DNA of 64,000 nt from Actinomycetes bacterium (GTDB lineage Bacteria; Actinomycetota; Acidimicrobiia; Acidimicrobiales; RAAP-2): positions 1 to 64,000 of the forward strand of contig JAKBGV010000002.1 of NCBI GenBank assembly GCA_021837305.1, read 5' to 3'. Below the pieces are notes generated by a model. The model was not told where the DNA came from. It made no database searches and saw only the letters and a list, made by a program, of their open reading frames with translations. The position numbers and the translations under genes are program-made. Positions within the stretch are counted from its first letter, which is position 1, and every line of letters starts with the position of its first letter. Below are positions 1-7,859 of the stretch, one piece after another.

Positions 1-26
1 GTGGAGTCGACTCGCACGCAATACCT

Positions 27-491
27 ATGGGACCAAGTGATTCGATCCCGGCGTGCGTCGTGACTACGAGCACCGACCTGCAGCGTTTCCTCGACGCGCA
101 AGCCGATACATATGATGAGGCCCTCGCAGAACTGCACAGGGGTCACAAGGTGGGTCACTGGATCTGGTGGATTCTGCCGCAATTGCGGGGCTTGGGGGCG
201 AGCGCGAACTCCGACTTCTACGGCATCGCCGATCTTGTAGAGGCGAAGACGTATCTGGCGGATCCGCTCCTCGGGTCGCGCCTGCGCGCGGCCGTAACGG
301 CCATTGTCGAGCACGCCTCACGTGGAGCTGACGCCGTGCTCGGACCCGACGCGATCAAATTGCGCTCGTGTTTGACCCTCTTCCATCTGGCCGCGCCGCA
401 GGAGGCGCTCTTCACGTCCGCCCTCGACTCGCTCTTCGCGGGCGAGCAGGACAATCGCACACGCCAACTTCTGCTGCACCGCGCCCGATGA
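27..491 (+). CDS. DUF1810 family protein
   Basis: The 154-aa product matches the DUF1810 family (about 140 aa), whose biochemical role is unknown; family members have sometimes been misnamed calpastatins. The diagnostic segments are the N-terminal LQRFLDAQADTYDEALAEL, then GHWIWWILPQLRGLG near residues 43-57 and the C-terminal KLRSCLTLFHLA. The protein is soluble, with no signal peptide or membrane helix. The track start at 27 adds an unusual leader; an in-frame GTG at 60 gives VTTSTDLQRF and fits the family N-terminus better. Only 26 bases lie upstream in the window, so operon context cannot be judged. Confidence 0.85.
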   Translation: MGPSDSIPACVVTTSTDLQRFLDAQADTYDEALAELHRGHKVGHWIWWILPQLRGLGASANSDFYGIADLVEAKTYLADPLLGSRLRAAVTAIVEHASRGADAVLGPDAIKLRSCLTLFHLAAPQEALFTSALDSLFAGEQDNRTRQLLLHRAR

Positions 492-565
492 TTGGTGTTT
501 CACCGTGTGAAGGAGACGTCAGGGTGACTCGGAATGAATTGGTCGTGCGACAAGCCCGATGATTG
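483..565. repeat. 12-bp direct repeat at the end of the DUF1810 gene
   Basis: The 12-mer gcccgatgattg occurs at 483-494, spanning the stop codon of the DUF1810 gene, and again at 554-565. The spacing is 71 bp. It may be a trace of a small duplication or deletion event. The 492-692 stretch otherwise holds no convincing gene; a weak hairpin (AACCCGAC/GTCGGGTT, 659-678) just beyond the next minus-strand gene could help terminate it. Confidence 0.4.
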
Positions 566-692
566 ACCGGCGCCCGGACGCTCGTGGTGCTACTTACGGG
601 CCCGTTTTCGGTGTTTCGCCACGCGCCTGGTCTTGACTCTTGCGTGGCTGGGACAGCTAACCCGACGGGCGTCGGGTTTATGGAGTCGCCGG

Positions 693-1025
693 TCAGCCTC
701 GCTCGATGTCGTCTCCATCGTCGGTGAACGTCAGATCGCCGAGGATTTCGCGCAACTGGCGGCCCATCTCGCGTGCATTGCCCGACAGATTCCCGACGAC
801 GACCCCACCGGCCTCCGTGTCATCGCCGGGTTGGAACAACTCGACTCGTAAGCCCCGTCCACTCTTCGTTGCCCCGATCACCCACGGCAGACCTATCCGA
901 CCCGAGTCGCGCGTGGCCATGATCTGGCCGCGCCGATCGAGACCGAAACTCCACCCTGGCGTGCGCGCGGCACTCATGATTCGTTCGAACTCGCTACTGC
1001 GGGATAACCCTGACGCATTGGCCAT
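693..1025 (-). CDS. Hypothetical protein, 110 aa
   Basis: I do not recognise a family. The ATG at 1025 is preceded by a moderate purine stretch (AGGG). The protein is soluble, mixed alpha/beta in appearance, with a central segment rich in Gly and Val and an acidic C-terminus (FTDDGDDIERG). No signal peptide, membrane helix, Cys pair or known nucleotide motif is visible. It stands alone between the DUF1810 gene and the broken dienelactone hydrolase. The reading frame has good third-position GC bias and no overlapping better candidate, which is the main reason to accept it as coding. Confidence 0.55.
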   Translation of the reverse strand: MANASGLSRSSEFERIMSAARTPGWSFGLDRRGQIMATRDSGRIGLPWVIGATKSGRGLRVELFQPGDDTEAGGVVVGNLSGNAREMGRQLREILGDLTFTDDGDDIERG

Positions 1026-1158
1026 GGCGACACCCTACGACCCGTGTGTCACGCCGATAGTCATGCCCGCTCAAAGGACACGTCGCGACGTGCCGACCGC
1101 CGCCCGCGCGGTCGGCAACCTGTGCGCGACCCACGTGGTGATCAATGGCCGACTCAGT

Positions 1159-1870
1159 TCACGACGTGGTCAGGTGCCGGCCGAACCACTCAAGGGTCCG
1201 CCGCCACGCATCGGTCGCTGATGACTCGTGGTACGAGTCGCGCGCGTCGCAGTGGAATCCGTGGCCCGCGTCGGGGTATCGCACGATCTCGGTGGGCATG
1301 GACGCCTTGGCCGTCGCCTCACGAAGGAGTTCCACGTGCTCAACGGGGATGCTCTGATCGAGGTCACCGTAGAGCCCGAGCCAGGGCGCACGCAGACGGG
1401 GCGCGAGGTCCTGCAAAGACGGCATACCGAATCGTCCCTCGACGACGCCTCCGCCGTAGAAGCTCACCGCCGCACCGATCGGTTGGCGCGCGGCGAGAAA
1501 CGCGACACTACCCCCCCATGCAGAACCCCACCACGCCGACACGCGGTAACTCGAAACCCGCCGCCGCCAGGTAGTCGAAGGTGGCGCCGAGGTCGGCTGT
1601 CAAGCCGGCCTCACTGAGCGCCTGCATGTGGGGCATGACGTTCTGGAAGTTCCCATAGTCGAACACTGGGTCGCCGGTGCGGTGAAACAGGTGAGGCGCA
1701 ACGGCTCGGTAGCCCGCGGCCGCGAATCGTCTCGTCACATCTTCAATGTGGCCGTTCACTCCGAACGCCTCTTGGACCACGACGACCGCCCCGAGCGCAG
1801 CCCCGTCGGGCTCGGCGTCATAGATGCCCATCTCGTCGTCCGCTGTACGCACGTGCACCGTCTTCGCCAT
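1159..1870 (-). pseudogene. Dienelactone hydrolase family protein, frameshifted
   Basis: This is an alpha/beta hydrolase of the dienelactone hydrolase (carboxymethylenebutenolidase) family. The start is ATG 1870 with a strong Shine-Dalgarno (GGGAGGATCG). The first frame runs to VGVVGFCMGG and then stops. The rest of the protein (SVAFLAARQPIGAAVSFYGG to the stop at 1159) lies in another frame. The break falls in a C7/G7 run at 1511-1517, and removing one base restores GFCMGGSVAF. The whole triad would then be present: Cys in GFCMGG, Asp in GDLDQSI and His in GHGFH, about 236 aa in total. It is either a recent pseudogene, a phase-variable tract or a sequencing error. It is divergent from the MarR gene at 2034. 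Confidence 0.85.
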
Positions 1871-1903
1871 CGATCCTCCCTCGTCGCGATTGCTGGCACT
1901 TAC

Positions 1904-1916
1904 CTCTGTGACAGAG
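1904..1916. promoter_or_regulatory. Perfect palindrome in the DLH/MarR intergenic region
   Basis: The sequence ctctgtgacagag is a perfect inverted repeat about one odd central base (CTCTGT-G-ACAGAG). It lies 34-46 bases upstream of the dienelactone hydrolase start and in the region shared with the divergent MarR gene. MarR proteins bind such short palindromes and often repress their own divergent promoter, so it is a candidate operator. The binding itself is inference. Confidence 0.4.
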
Positions 1917-2033
1917 TTAACATACGTCAGTGTCTGGGCGCAAGTCACGGAAGACTGGACCATCGTTCGACCGTAAGGTCGGTGGCCGGGCGAGTTGGTG
2001 TCCGTGCCCGCCGCGCTCTCGAGCCGTGGCGAA

Positions 2034-2531
2034 ATGATGGCTGGCCAGACCACTCGCGGTACACCACGCGGGTCGCTCGAGTCCGCCGACCTGGCAGACC
2101 AGTTGCTCGAGGCGATGGCGCGGATCCGTCGAGCCAATCGCCGTCACGGTAGACGACCGGTCGAGCTGTCCTCGTTGAGCAGCGCACAACTGGAGTTTGT
2201 CCGATTCTTGCGTCGGCACCCCGGTGTCTCGGTCGCCGAAGTCGCTACGGAACTCGCGCTCGCCCCGAACACGGTGAGCACGTTGGTGCGCCAGATGGTC
2301 GAAGCCGGGATCGTGACGCGCCGCGTTGACGGCCGTGACCGGCGTGTGGCTCGACTGACATTGGCTGGTGACATTGCCCGCAAGGTCGATGCGTGGCGTG
2401 ACCGGCGGGTCGTGAGCGTCGCATCCGCGATCGACCAGCTCACCGCGGCCGACGTGCGACGGCTCTCCGAGTCAGCAGCGGTCCTCGCGATGCTCGCAGA
2501 CCGACTCGACGTACCAAGGGGGAGACGTTGA
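2034..2531 (+). CDS. MarR family transcriptional regulator
   Basis: A 165-aa winged-helix regulator. The HTH is visible as SVAEVATELALAPNTVSTLVRQM (about residues 68-90), followed by the wing RRVDGRDRRVARLTLAG, which is the conserved DxRD-type MarR wing. The track begins at TTG 1995; I prefer the tandem ATGs at 2034/2037, because the extra 13 residues look like non-coding leader. It sits upstream of a DHA2 MFS exporter in the same direction, the usual arrangement for a drug-responsive repressor and its efflux pump. Ligand unknown. Confidence 0.85.
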   Translation: MMAGQTTRGTPRGSLESADLADQLLEAMARIRRANRRHGRRPVELSSLSSAQLEFVRFLRRHPGVSVAEVATELALAPNTVSTLVRQMVEAGIVTRRVDGRDRRVARLTLAGDIARKVDAWRDRRVVSVASAIDQLTAADVRRLSESAAVLAMLADRLDVPRGRR

Positions 2532-2743
2532 GGATCACAAGTATCACCAGTTCGTCAGCGCTGGTTACCGGTGCGAGCGGCCCCCGGACAGCGCCACCGA
2601 GCCGACTGCACGAGGGTTCGCATGCGCTCGGGACGTTGGTAGTGACCGCCCGAAGGCGCACGGTCTTCGGTGTCGAGCTGTTCACCGGTGCGGGCACGGA
2701 CCTCACGAGTTCGCCGTACGCGGTCGTGGAGGGGAAGAGGTAG
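2528..2743 (+). CDS. Possible small protein between marR and MFS (71 aa)
   Basis: A TTG at 2528 overlaps the MarR stop codon by 4 bp, and the ORF stops 2 bp before the GTG of the MFS gene, so it fills the gap exactly as a coupled gene would. The product (MRITSITSSSALVTGASGPR...) has no recognisable motif, no membrane helix and a biased Ser/Thr/Arg composition. Its 3' end provides the Shine-Dalgarno (GGGGAAGAGG) of the transporter. It may be a real small protein or merely an open leader. Confidence 0.35.
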   Translation: MRITSITSSSALVTGASGPRTAPPSRLHEGSHALGTLVVTARRRTVFGVELFTGAGTDLTSSPYAVVEGKR

Positions 2744-2745
2744 TC

Positions 2746-4209
2746 GTGACATCGACCGCTACGCCGCCGCCGGTTCGAACCGGTACCGGGGCGACTCACA
2801 TCGGACTCGCGATGGTCGTTGTTATGACGGGTGTGCTCATCACCGCAGTCGACACGACGATCGTGGTGCTCGCCTTGCCCGAGATCGAGAAGGGACTCAA
2901 GATCGGGTTGTCCTCGGTCATCTGGGTGGTCATGGGCTACCTGCTGATCATCACGCTGCTCGCGACCCAGGTTGGACGCCTCGGCGACATGTTCGGACGA
3001 GTGCGGATGTACGAGGCGGGCTTTGCCATCTTCATCCTTGGTTCGCTCGCCTGCGCGCTCTCGTGGAACGAGGGTGCCATCATCGGGTTCCGACTCCTCC
3101 AGGGCATAGGCGGCGCCTTCATCACGGCCAACAGCGGTGCGGTCATCGCCGATCTGTTCCCGCCCGAGCGGCGCGGACGGGCCTACGGCTACAACGCCGT
3201 CGGTTGGAGTCTTGGCGCGGTCCTCGGCATCGTGGTCGGGGGATTGATCGTCAACTACATGTCGTGGCGTTGGATCTTCTGGATCAACGTGCCCATCGGT
3301 GGGGTGGCGCTCCTCCTTGCCATCCGGGTGCTCCACGAGCGAGGGGAGCGTTCCTCTCGACGATTTGACGTCATCGGTATGGTCACGCTCGGTCTCGGAC
3401 TCTTCGGCGTCCTCTGGGCGATGACCAAACTGGCCACCACCTCGATCGACGCCTCGCTCGTCGCCTACCTGGTTGGCGGACTCGTGTTCTTAGTCGTCTT
3501 CGTCTTCGTCGAGTCGCGTCAGCGCGAACCGATGCTCGACCTCGCGTTGCTCAAGATTCCGACGATGATGCCGTCGCTGCTGGCCTCGCTGTTCCAAGGC
3601 CTCGCCAACTTTGCGACGCTCTTTCTCGTCATCATGTACTTACAGGGGTCGAGAGGGCTCTCCCCGCTGCACGCGTCGCTGCTTCTCGTACCCGGCTACG
3701 TCGTCGGTTCCGCCGTCGGTCCGCTGGCGGGTCGCATGGCAGACCGGTTCGGGCCGGTGCTGCCAGCGACCACTGGACTCGGACTGCAGGTGGTGGCACT
3801 CGCTCTGTACGCCCACCTCGAGATCGCAAGCGGACTGTGGTTGGTGGTGCTCGCGAGCGTGATCAACGGGATCGGCTCGAGCTCCTTCTTCCCAGCGAAC
3901 TCGGCGGCGGTGATGAAAGCGTCGCCGCCGCAGGTCTTTGGGATCGCCTCGGGCGTGTTGCGCACGTTCGCGAACATCGGAATGGTCTTCTCCTTCGCGG
4001 TCTCGATCCTGGTCGCTTCCCGGTCGATCTCCAAGCACCTCGCCTTCGCGATCTTCGTCGGAACAACGAACCTGAGGGGTCACGCCGCCATCGCTTTCAC
4101 GACGGGACTGCACGCCGCCTTCTACGCCTCGATGGGATTCATGGTTCTCGCCGCTGCACTCTCAGCCTCGCGCCACCGGCTCACACGGGGCTCGACTACG
4201 CACGCGTGA
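2746..4209 (+). CDS. MFS transporter, DHA2 (EmrB/QacA-like) family
   Basis: A 487-aa polytopic inner-membrane protein of the drug:H+ antiporter-2 type. The first helix carries AVDTTIVVLALPEIEKGL, and the loop after helix 2 has GRLGDMFGRVRMYEAG, the MFS motif A (GxLxDxxGRkxxl). Motif C-like residues follow in helix 5 (GWSLGAVLGIVVGG). The length suits 14 helices. The start GTG at 2746 has SD GGGGAAGAGG. It probably exports a toxic compound by proton antiport and is likely controlled by the MarR protein encoded just upstream. Substrate unknown. Confidence 0.9.
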   Translation: MTSTATPPPVRTGTGATHIGLAMVVVMTGVLITAVDTTIVVLALPEIEKGLKIGLSSVIWVVMGYLLIITLLATQVGRLGDMFGRVRMYEAGFAIFILGSLACALSWNEGAIIGFRLLQGIGGAFITANSGAVIADLFPPERRGRAYGYNAVGWSLGAVLGIVVGGLIVNYMSWRWIFWINVPIGGVALLLAIRVLHERGERSSRRFDVIGMVTLGLGLFGVLWAMTKLATTSIDASLVAYLVGGLVFLVVFVFVESRQREPMLDLALLKIPTMMPSLLASLFQGLANFATLFLVIMYLQGSRGLSPLHASLLLVPGYVVGSAVGPLAGRMADRFGPVLPATTGLGLQVVALALYAHLEIASGLWLVVLASVINGIGSSSFFPANSAAVMKASPPQVFGIASGVLRTFANIGMVFSFAVSILVASRSISKHLAFAIFVGTTNLRGHAAIAFTTGLHAAFYASMGFMVLAAALSASRHRLTRGSTTHA

Positions 4210-4510
4210 CTCTCAACAGCGCGTAATCGTTCGTTGGAGTGCCTCCACCGAAGACTCGATCTCCCCGAGTACTGCCAGAGGCACCCTGACTCCCGTAACG
4301 AAGGCCCCAGGGTACTGAGCAATCTCGCAAATCCTTCGTCACGTGAGGGACCGTGGGTGCTGGGACGATCCGCTGGGGACTCGAACGTGCGTGCCGTGAC
4401 TGGCTCGACCCGCCAGCACCGACGGCACAACTCGACCGAGTGACCGAGTGACTGAGCAACCGACGCACCGTCGGGCTAGGCAGCGCCACCGCGGTGGGCC
4501 AATCGAACTG
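4210..4510. other. Non-coding gap between the MFS and usp genes
   Basis: This 301-bp stretch between two convergent genes holds no ORF with coding character. The only structure I see is a short tandem duplication of gaccgagt at 4434-4449 followed by a third degenerate copy (gactgag). No clear terminator hairpin with a T-run is visible. A two-codon-biased remnant gene cannot be ruled out. Confidence 0.4.
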
Positions 4511-4924
4511 TTACGGCACGACGAGGACCGGGTAGTGACCCCGGGCGAGCAAGTGGCGCGGAACGCCGCCGACGCGCAGGTGCAGATGGGCCGAGCGGCC
4601 AACGACGATGAGATCCGCCGCGTGGTCCTCCGCCAGTGACTCGAGCTCGATGGCGATCTCACCGACACGCCACGCGAAGTCGCCACTCACGTGCGCGCGA
4701 CTCAACGCCTCGCTCACGAAATTCGAGAGCTCGTCATCGAGTCGGTCGTCAAGCGGTGGTGTGGGCGTGACGAAGGAGCCCGCGGCGGCCAGGGCGGGCA
4801 CGTGAGCGACGCAACACGCGTGCACGCACCCGTGCTCGCGCGCGGCTAGGTCGATCGCCATCGCGAAGGCTCGATAAGCGGTCTGGGACCCGTCGACGCC
4901 GACGACGATGCTGTTGATGGTCAT
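4511..4924 (-). CDS. Universal stress protein (UspA family)
   Basis: A 137-aa single Usp domain. The N-terminal strand IVVGVDGSQTAYRAFAMAID carries the family GxDGS motif, and the C-terminal half contains ADLIVVGRSAHLHLRVGGVP. The nucleotide-binding loop of ATP-binding Usps (G-2x-G-9x-G-S/T) is imperfect here: VVGRS...GGVPRHLLARG lacks the final GS/T, so ATP binding is doubtful. The track ORF is too long; ATG 4924 has an excellent SD (AAGGAGGTGTCG). It lies between two DHA2 transporter genes and just downstream of the second one on the same strand, so it may be co-transcribed with it (gap 34 bp). Confidence 0.88.
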   Translation of the reverse strand: MTINSIVVGVDGSQTAYRAFAMAIDLAAREHGCVHACCVAHVPALAAAGSFVTPTPPLDDRLDDELSNFVSEALSRAHVSGDFAWRVGEIAIELESLAEDHAADLIVVGRSAHLHLRVGGVPRHLLARGHYPVLVVP

Positions 4925-4958
4925 CGACACCTCCTTGCCAATCCGTCGCGTGCTGTCC

Positions 4959-6827
4959 TCATGACTGGGGCGGCTCGCTCGCCGGCGTCGCGAGACCGTG
5001 GCGGGTCGAATGAATGGGCTCACTCTGGTGAGGCCTGGCGCCGTCAGACCCACCCAGCACACCGTCAATCGTCGCGACATCGTCAACTGGTTGTCCGAGG
5101 CTGATCGCGGCGAGGCGGGCTTTCTGGGCGCGGGACTCATCATCCTCATGGATGAACTGCTTGCCGCGCAGCGCCGAGGCGACCGCCGCGATCAGGCTCA
5201 TCACAACGGCGAAGAGCAAGATTTCGGTGAGCGAGTGCTTGAACGCGGGTCCGATGAGTTGGGGGAAGAACGATCGTCCCGTGATCAGGGCCGCCTGGTT
5301 GGGCGCCAAATGGGACAGAACTTGTGGTCCCAACAGGCTCTTCAGCGGGTTCAATCCCAAGAATGCTGCGAAGAGGTAGCCGAGTGGAGCTACGTGCGCG
5401 AGTTTCGATGCCGCGGCGACTGGCACGCCGTGCGCCACCAGACCGGTGGCCATGGCGTGCGGCACGCTGGCGTTCAGACCGAAGACGAGCAGCGTGAAGA
5501 AGAGCCCCATCGATAGCGGGAGTCCCGCGTTGGCGAACGTCACCCGCATTCCCGAGGCCGCGCCACGGTGGCGGGCGGGGACCGAGTTCATGATGGCCGC
5601 AGCGTTCGGTGACGCGAACAACCCGTTGGAGATGCCGAGCAACAACATCACAACGGCGAAGGGCCAGTAGCTGAAGTTAGCGGGGAAGGCGATGATGAGC
5701 GCGAACATCGCCGCAGAGAGCAACATCCCGCCCGTGGCGAAGGGCCGGGCGCCGTAGCGGTCCGAGAGGATCCCCGACACCGGGCCGGTGACCACGAAGC
5801 CGAGCATGAAGGGGATCATGTAGATTCCGGCCCACAGGGGGGTGACGGTGAAACCGTACCCGTGCTGGGGTAGCCAGATCCCCTGGAACCAGATCATCAG
5901 CATGAACTGGAAGCCGCCCCGTCCAACCGCAGCAAGGAACTGCGCCGCGTTGCCGGCGGCGAAGGAGCGGATCCGAAAGAGCGACATGCGGAACATGGGG
6001 TCGGGCACCCTAGTCTCGATGAACGCGAACACGACGAGCAACGCGAGTCCCGCGAAGACCATCTCTAGCACGAAAGGGTTCCCCCAGCCGGTGAGCGAGT
6101 GGCCGTACGGCTTGATGCCGTAGGTGACCCCGGTGAGCAGCATGGCGAGTCCGGCGGCGAAGGAGATGTTGCCGAGCCAGTCGATCTTGGCCTTGATGTG
6201 GATGCCGATGTCCTTCAGTTTGAGGTACGCCCACACGGTGCCGAAGAGCCCGATGGGCACGTTGGCGAGGAAGACCCAACGCCAACCCACCTGCGAGAGC
6301 AGGCCGCCGACGAGGATGCCGAGGAACGACCCCAGGATCGCCGCGATCATGTTCGTGCCGAGGGCCAAGCCCAGTTGCTTGGCCGGGAAGGCGTCGGTGA
6401 GGATGGCGGCCGAGTTCGCCATGAGCATCGCCGCGCCGATGGCCTGGAACATCCGCAGGATGATGATCTCCAACGCGGCCGTGGAGCCGGAACTCCACAC
6501 GAGCGACAGCAGGATCGCGCCCAGCGTGAACCACGCGAAGCCGAGGTTGTACATCCTGACCCGGCCGAAAATGTCGCCGATGCGCCCGACGGTCACCACG
6601 ACGGCGGCCATCACGAGCATGTAGCCCATCATGATCCAGAGCAGGTACGGGAAGTTCGACGGCAACAGCGGGTCGAGGTGGATACCTCGGAAGATCACGG
6701 GTAGCGCGATCATGAGGCTCGAGGCGTTGAGCGTCGCCAGGAGCACGCCGATCGTTGTGTTGGATAAGACGAGCCACTTGTAGTTGGGCCCGACGACCGG
6801 CGCGTGGGTGGATGTCGAGTCGCTCAC
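4959..6827 (-). CDS. MFS transporter, DHA2 family, with long C-terminus
   Basis: A 622-aa inner-membrane transporter related to the one at 2746. It has VVTVGRIGDIFGRVRMYNLG as motif A, LLATLNASSLMIALPVIFRG in helix 1 and SFLGILVGGLLSQVGWRWVF around helices 5-6. After the last helix there is a hydrophilic tail of about 80 residues (from RGKQFIHEDDESRAQKARL), which is longer than usual. GTG 6827 has SD AGGAGGTTCAATC and overlaps the stop of the upstream MarR gene by 4 bp (GTGA), so the two are translationally coupled. Probable efflux of a toxic organic compound; substrate unknown. Confidence 0.9.
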   Translation of the reverse strand: MSDSTSTHAPVVGPNYKWLVLSNTTIGVLLATLNASSLMIALPVIFRGIHLDPLLPSNFPYLLWIMMGYMLVMAAVVVTVGRIGDIFGRVRMYNLGFAWFTLGAILLSLVWSSGSTAALEIIILRMFQAIGAAMLMANSAAILTDAFPAKQLGLALGTNMIAAILGSFLGILVGGLLSQVGWRWVFLANVPIGLFGTVWAYLKLKDIGIHIKAKIDWLGNISFAAGLAMLLTGVTYGIKPYGHSLTGWGNPFVLEMVFAGLALLVVFAFIETRVPDPMFRMSLFRIRSFAAGNAAQFLAAVGRGGFQFMLMIWFQGIWLPQHGYGFTVTPLWAGIYMIPFMLGFVVTGPVSGILSDRYGARPFATGGMLLSAAMFALIIAFPANFSYWPFAVVMLLLGISNGLFASPNAAAIMNSVPARHRGAASGMRVTFANAGLPLSMGLFFTLLVFGLNASVPHAMATGLVAHGVPVAAASKLAHVAPLGYLFAAFLGLNPLKSLLGPQVLSHLAPNQAALITGRSFFPQLIGPAFKHSLTEILLFAVVMSLIAAVASALRGKQFIHEDDESRAQKARLAAISLGQPVDDVATIDGVLGGSDGARPHQSEPIHSTRHGLATPASEPPQS

Positions 6828-7312
6828 GATTGAACCTCCTCTATCTGGCGTGATTCTCCGGCGGTCTGGTCACCCTCGGGTTCGTCGACACTCAGTCGTT
6901 CGAGGACGGTGATCGCACGTTCGAGGGTTCGTCGATCGGTGTCACTGAGCACACCGATTCGTCGGCTGAGCCAGGCGTTGCCCGACTCCTGGCGGCTCGC
7001 GTAGAGCTGTTGACCGATGTCGGTGGCCGCGACCAGCACGCCACGTCGATCGGCGGGATTACTCCGGCGTTCGATGAGACCCGCCTCTTCGAGCTTGTCG
7101 GCGAGACGGGTCGCCGCCGGGGATGGCAGGACCTCGATGTCTGCGAGCTGACCGATTCCGAGCGGGCCATCACGTACCACGGTCGCGAGGGCGGAGAGCT
7201 GCGTGATCGTCAACTCAGCGGTGTCGCGTCGCCGGGACTGGCGAGCGAGGCGGATCATCGACATGCGAAGTCGGTCAGCGAGTGCACTAGGCGTGACGTC
7301 GTTGGTGGTCAC
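6824..7312 (-). CDS. MarR family transcriptional regulator
   Basis: A 162-aa winged-helix regulator with LTITQLSALATVVRDGPLGI, the recognition region SPAATRLADKLEEAGLIERR and the wing NPADRRGVLVAATDIGQQ, all typical of MarR. The track start at 7408 reads through the promoter; GTG 7312 with SD GGGAGGTTCC is better. It is the first gene of a marR-MFS(-usp) operon. A palindrome overlapping the -10 box upstream (7386-7396) suggests autorepression that would be relieved by the substrate of the exporter. Confidence 0.88.
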   Translation of the reverse strand: MTTNDVTPSALADRLRMSMIRLARQSRRRDTAELTITQLSALATVVRDGPLGIGQLADIEVLPSPAATRLADKLEEAGLIERRSNPADRRGVLVAATDIGQQLYASRQESGNAWLSRRIGVLSDTDRRTLERAITVLERLSVDEPEGDQTAGESRQIEEVQS

Positions 7313-7385
7313 GGAACCTCCCACACTGGTCGCCCACGCGAGCCAAATCCCTGTTCGCGTGGGTGGCGTCCGATATGTACCAGTG

Positions 7386-7415
7386 ATACTAAGTATTACG
7401 AGCAGCAATTGTCAA
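7386..7415 (-). promoter_or_regulatory. Sigma70-type promoter with MarR operator-like palindrome
   Basis: On the minus strand TTGACA (7415-7410) is followed after 18 bases by TAGTAT (7391-7386), which is a near-consensus vegetative promoter reading into the MarR gene. The -10 box lies inside the perfect 11-bp palindrome atactaagtat (7386-7396). A repressor bound there would block RNA polymerase. This is one of the few AT-rich patches in the window. Confidence 0.65.
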
Positions 7416-7528
7416 CGATGTCCCGTGCGACGTCGTGGGGGACGACGGTGGCGTGTTGTTGCCAAGAACCGTCGCCGTAAAAACCAGTTCGGGCTAGTTA
7501 CCGTCGTCGGTAGCGGTGCCGGCGACGG

Positions 7529-7729
7529 TCAATGGAGTCCAAGAAGTTTGAAGACGAGGAATGCGGGCCAGACGAACGCCTTGGCGACGGCGACGATGAC
7601 CAGCCAGAGACTCCCCGAGTGGGTGTGCAAGTAATACACGAGCGCACCAATGAAGCCGAGAAGCCACCCGCCGCCTGCGCCACCGGGACCGCTCCACGCG
7701 TTGGCTGAACCGCGGTGCCTGTGTGCCAT
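7529..7729 (-). CDS. Small membrane protein, 66 aa
   Basis: ATG 7729 is preceded by an excellent SD (GAGGAGGTCAT), so the longer track start is rejected. The product begins with a basic, Gly-rich stretch (MAHRHRGSANAW) and has two likely membrane segments, WLLGFIGALVYYL and LWLVIVAVAKAFVWPAFLVF. Proteins of this form (short, ending in WPAFLVxxLL) are common in actinobacteria and have no assigned function. It is monocistronic. Confidence 0.75.
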   Translation of the reverse strand: MAHRHRGSANAWSGPGGAGGGWLLGFIGALVYYLHTHSGSLWLVIVAVAKAFVWPAFLVFKLLGLH

Positions 7730-7859
7730 ATGACCTCCTCGGTCTCGTCCTTGCGCCCCACGCCCAGTATCGCCTCGGTCTGAAGCATGGGTGCGGACGG
7801 TCGGCACAGCGGTGCGGTGGCGGGGCGAAACAGCGCCCTCGACTCAATCGGGTGCGACT

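Noticed and set aside
2440-3336. 298-aa ORF on the minus strand
   Set aside because: It is a shadow of the DHA2 transporter gene; composition is Asp/Arg/His-rich without any domain.
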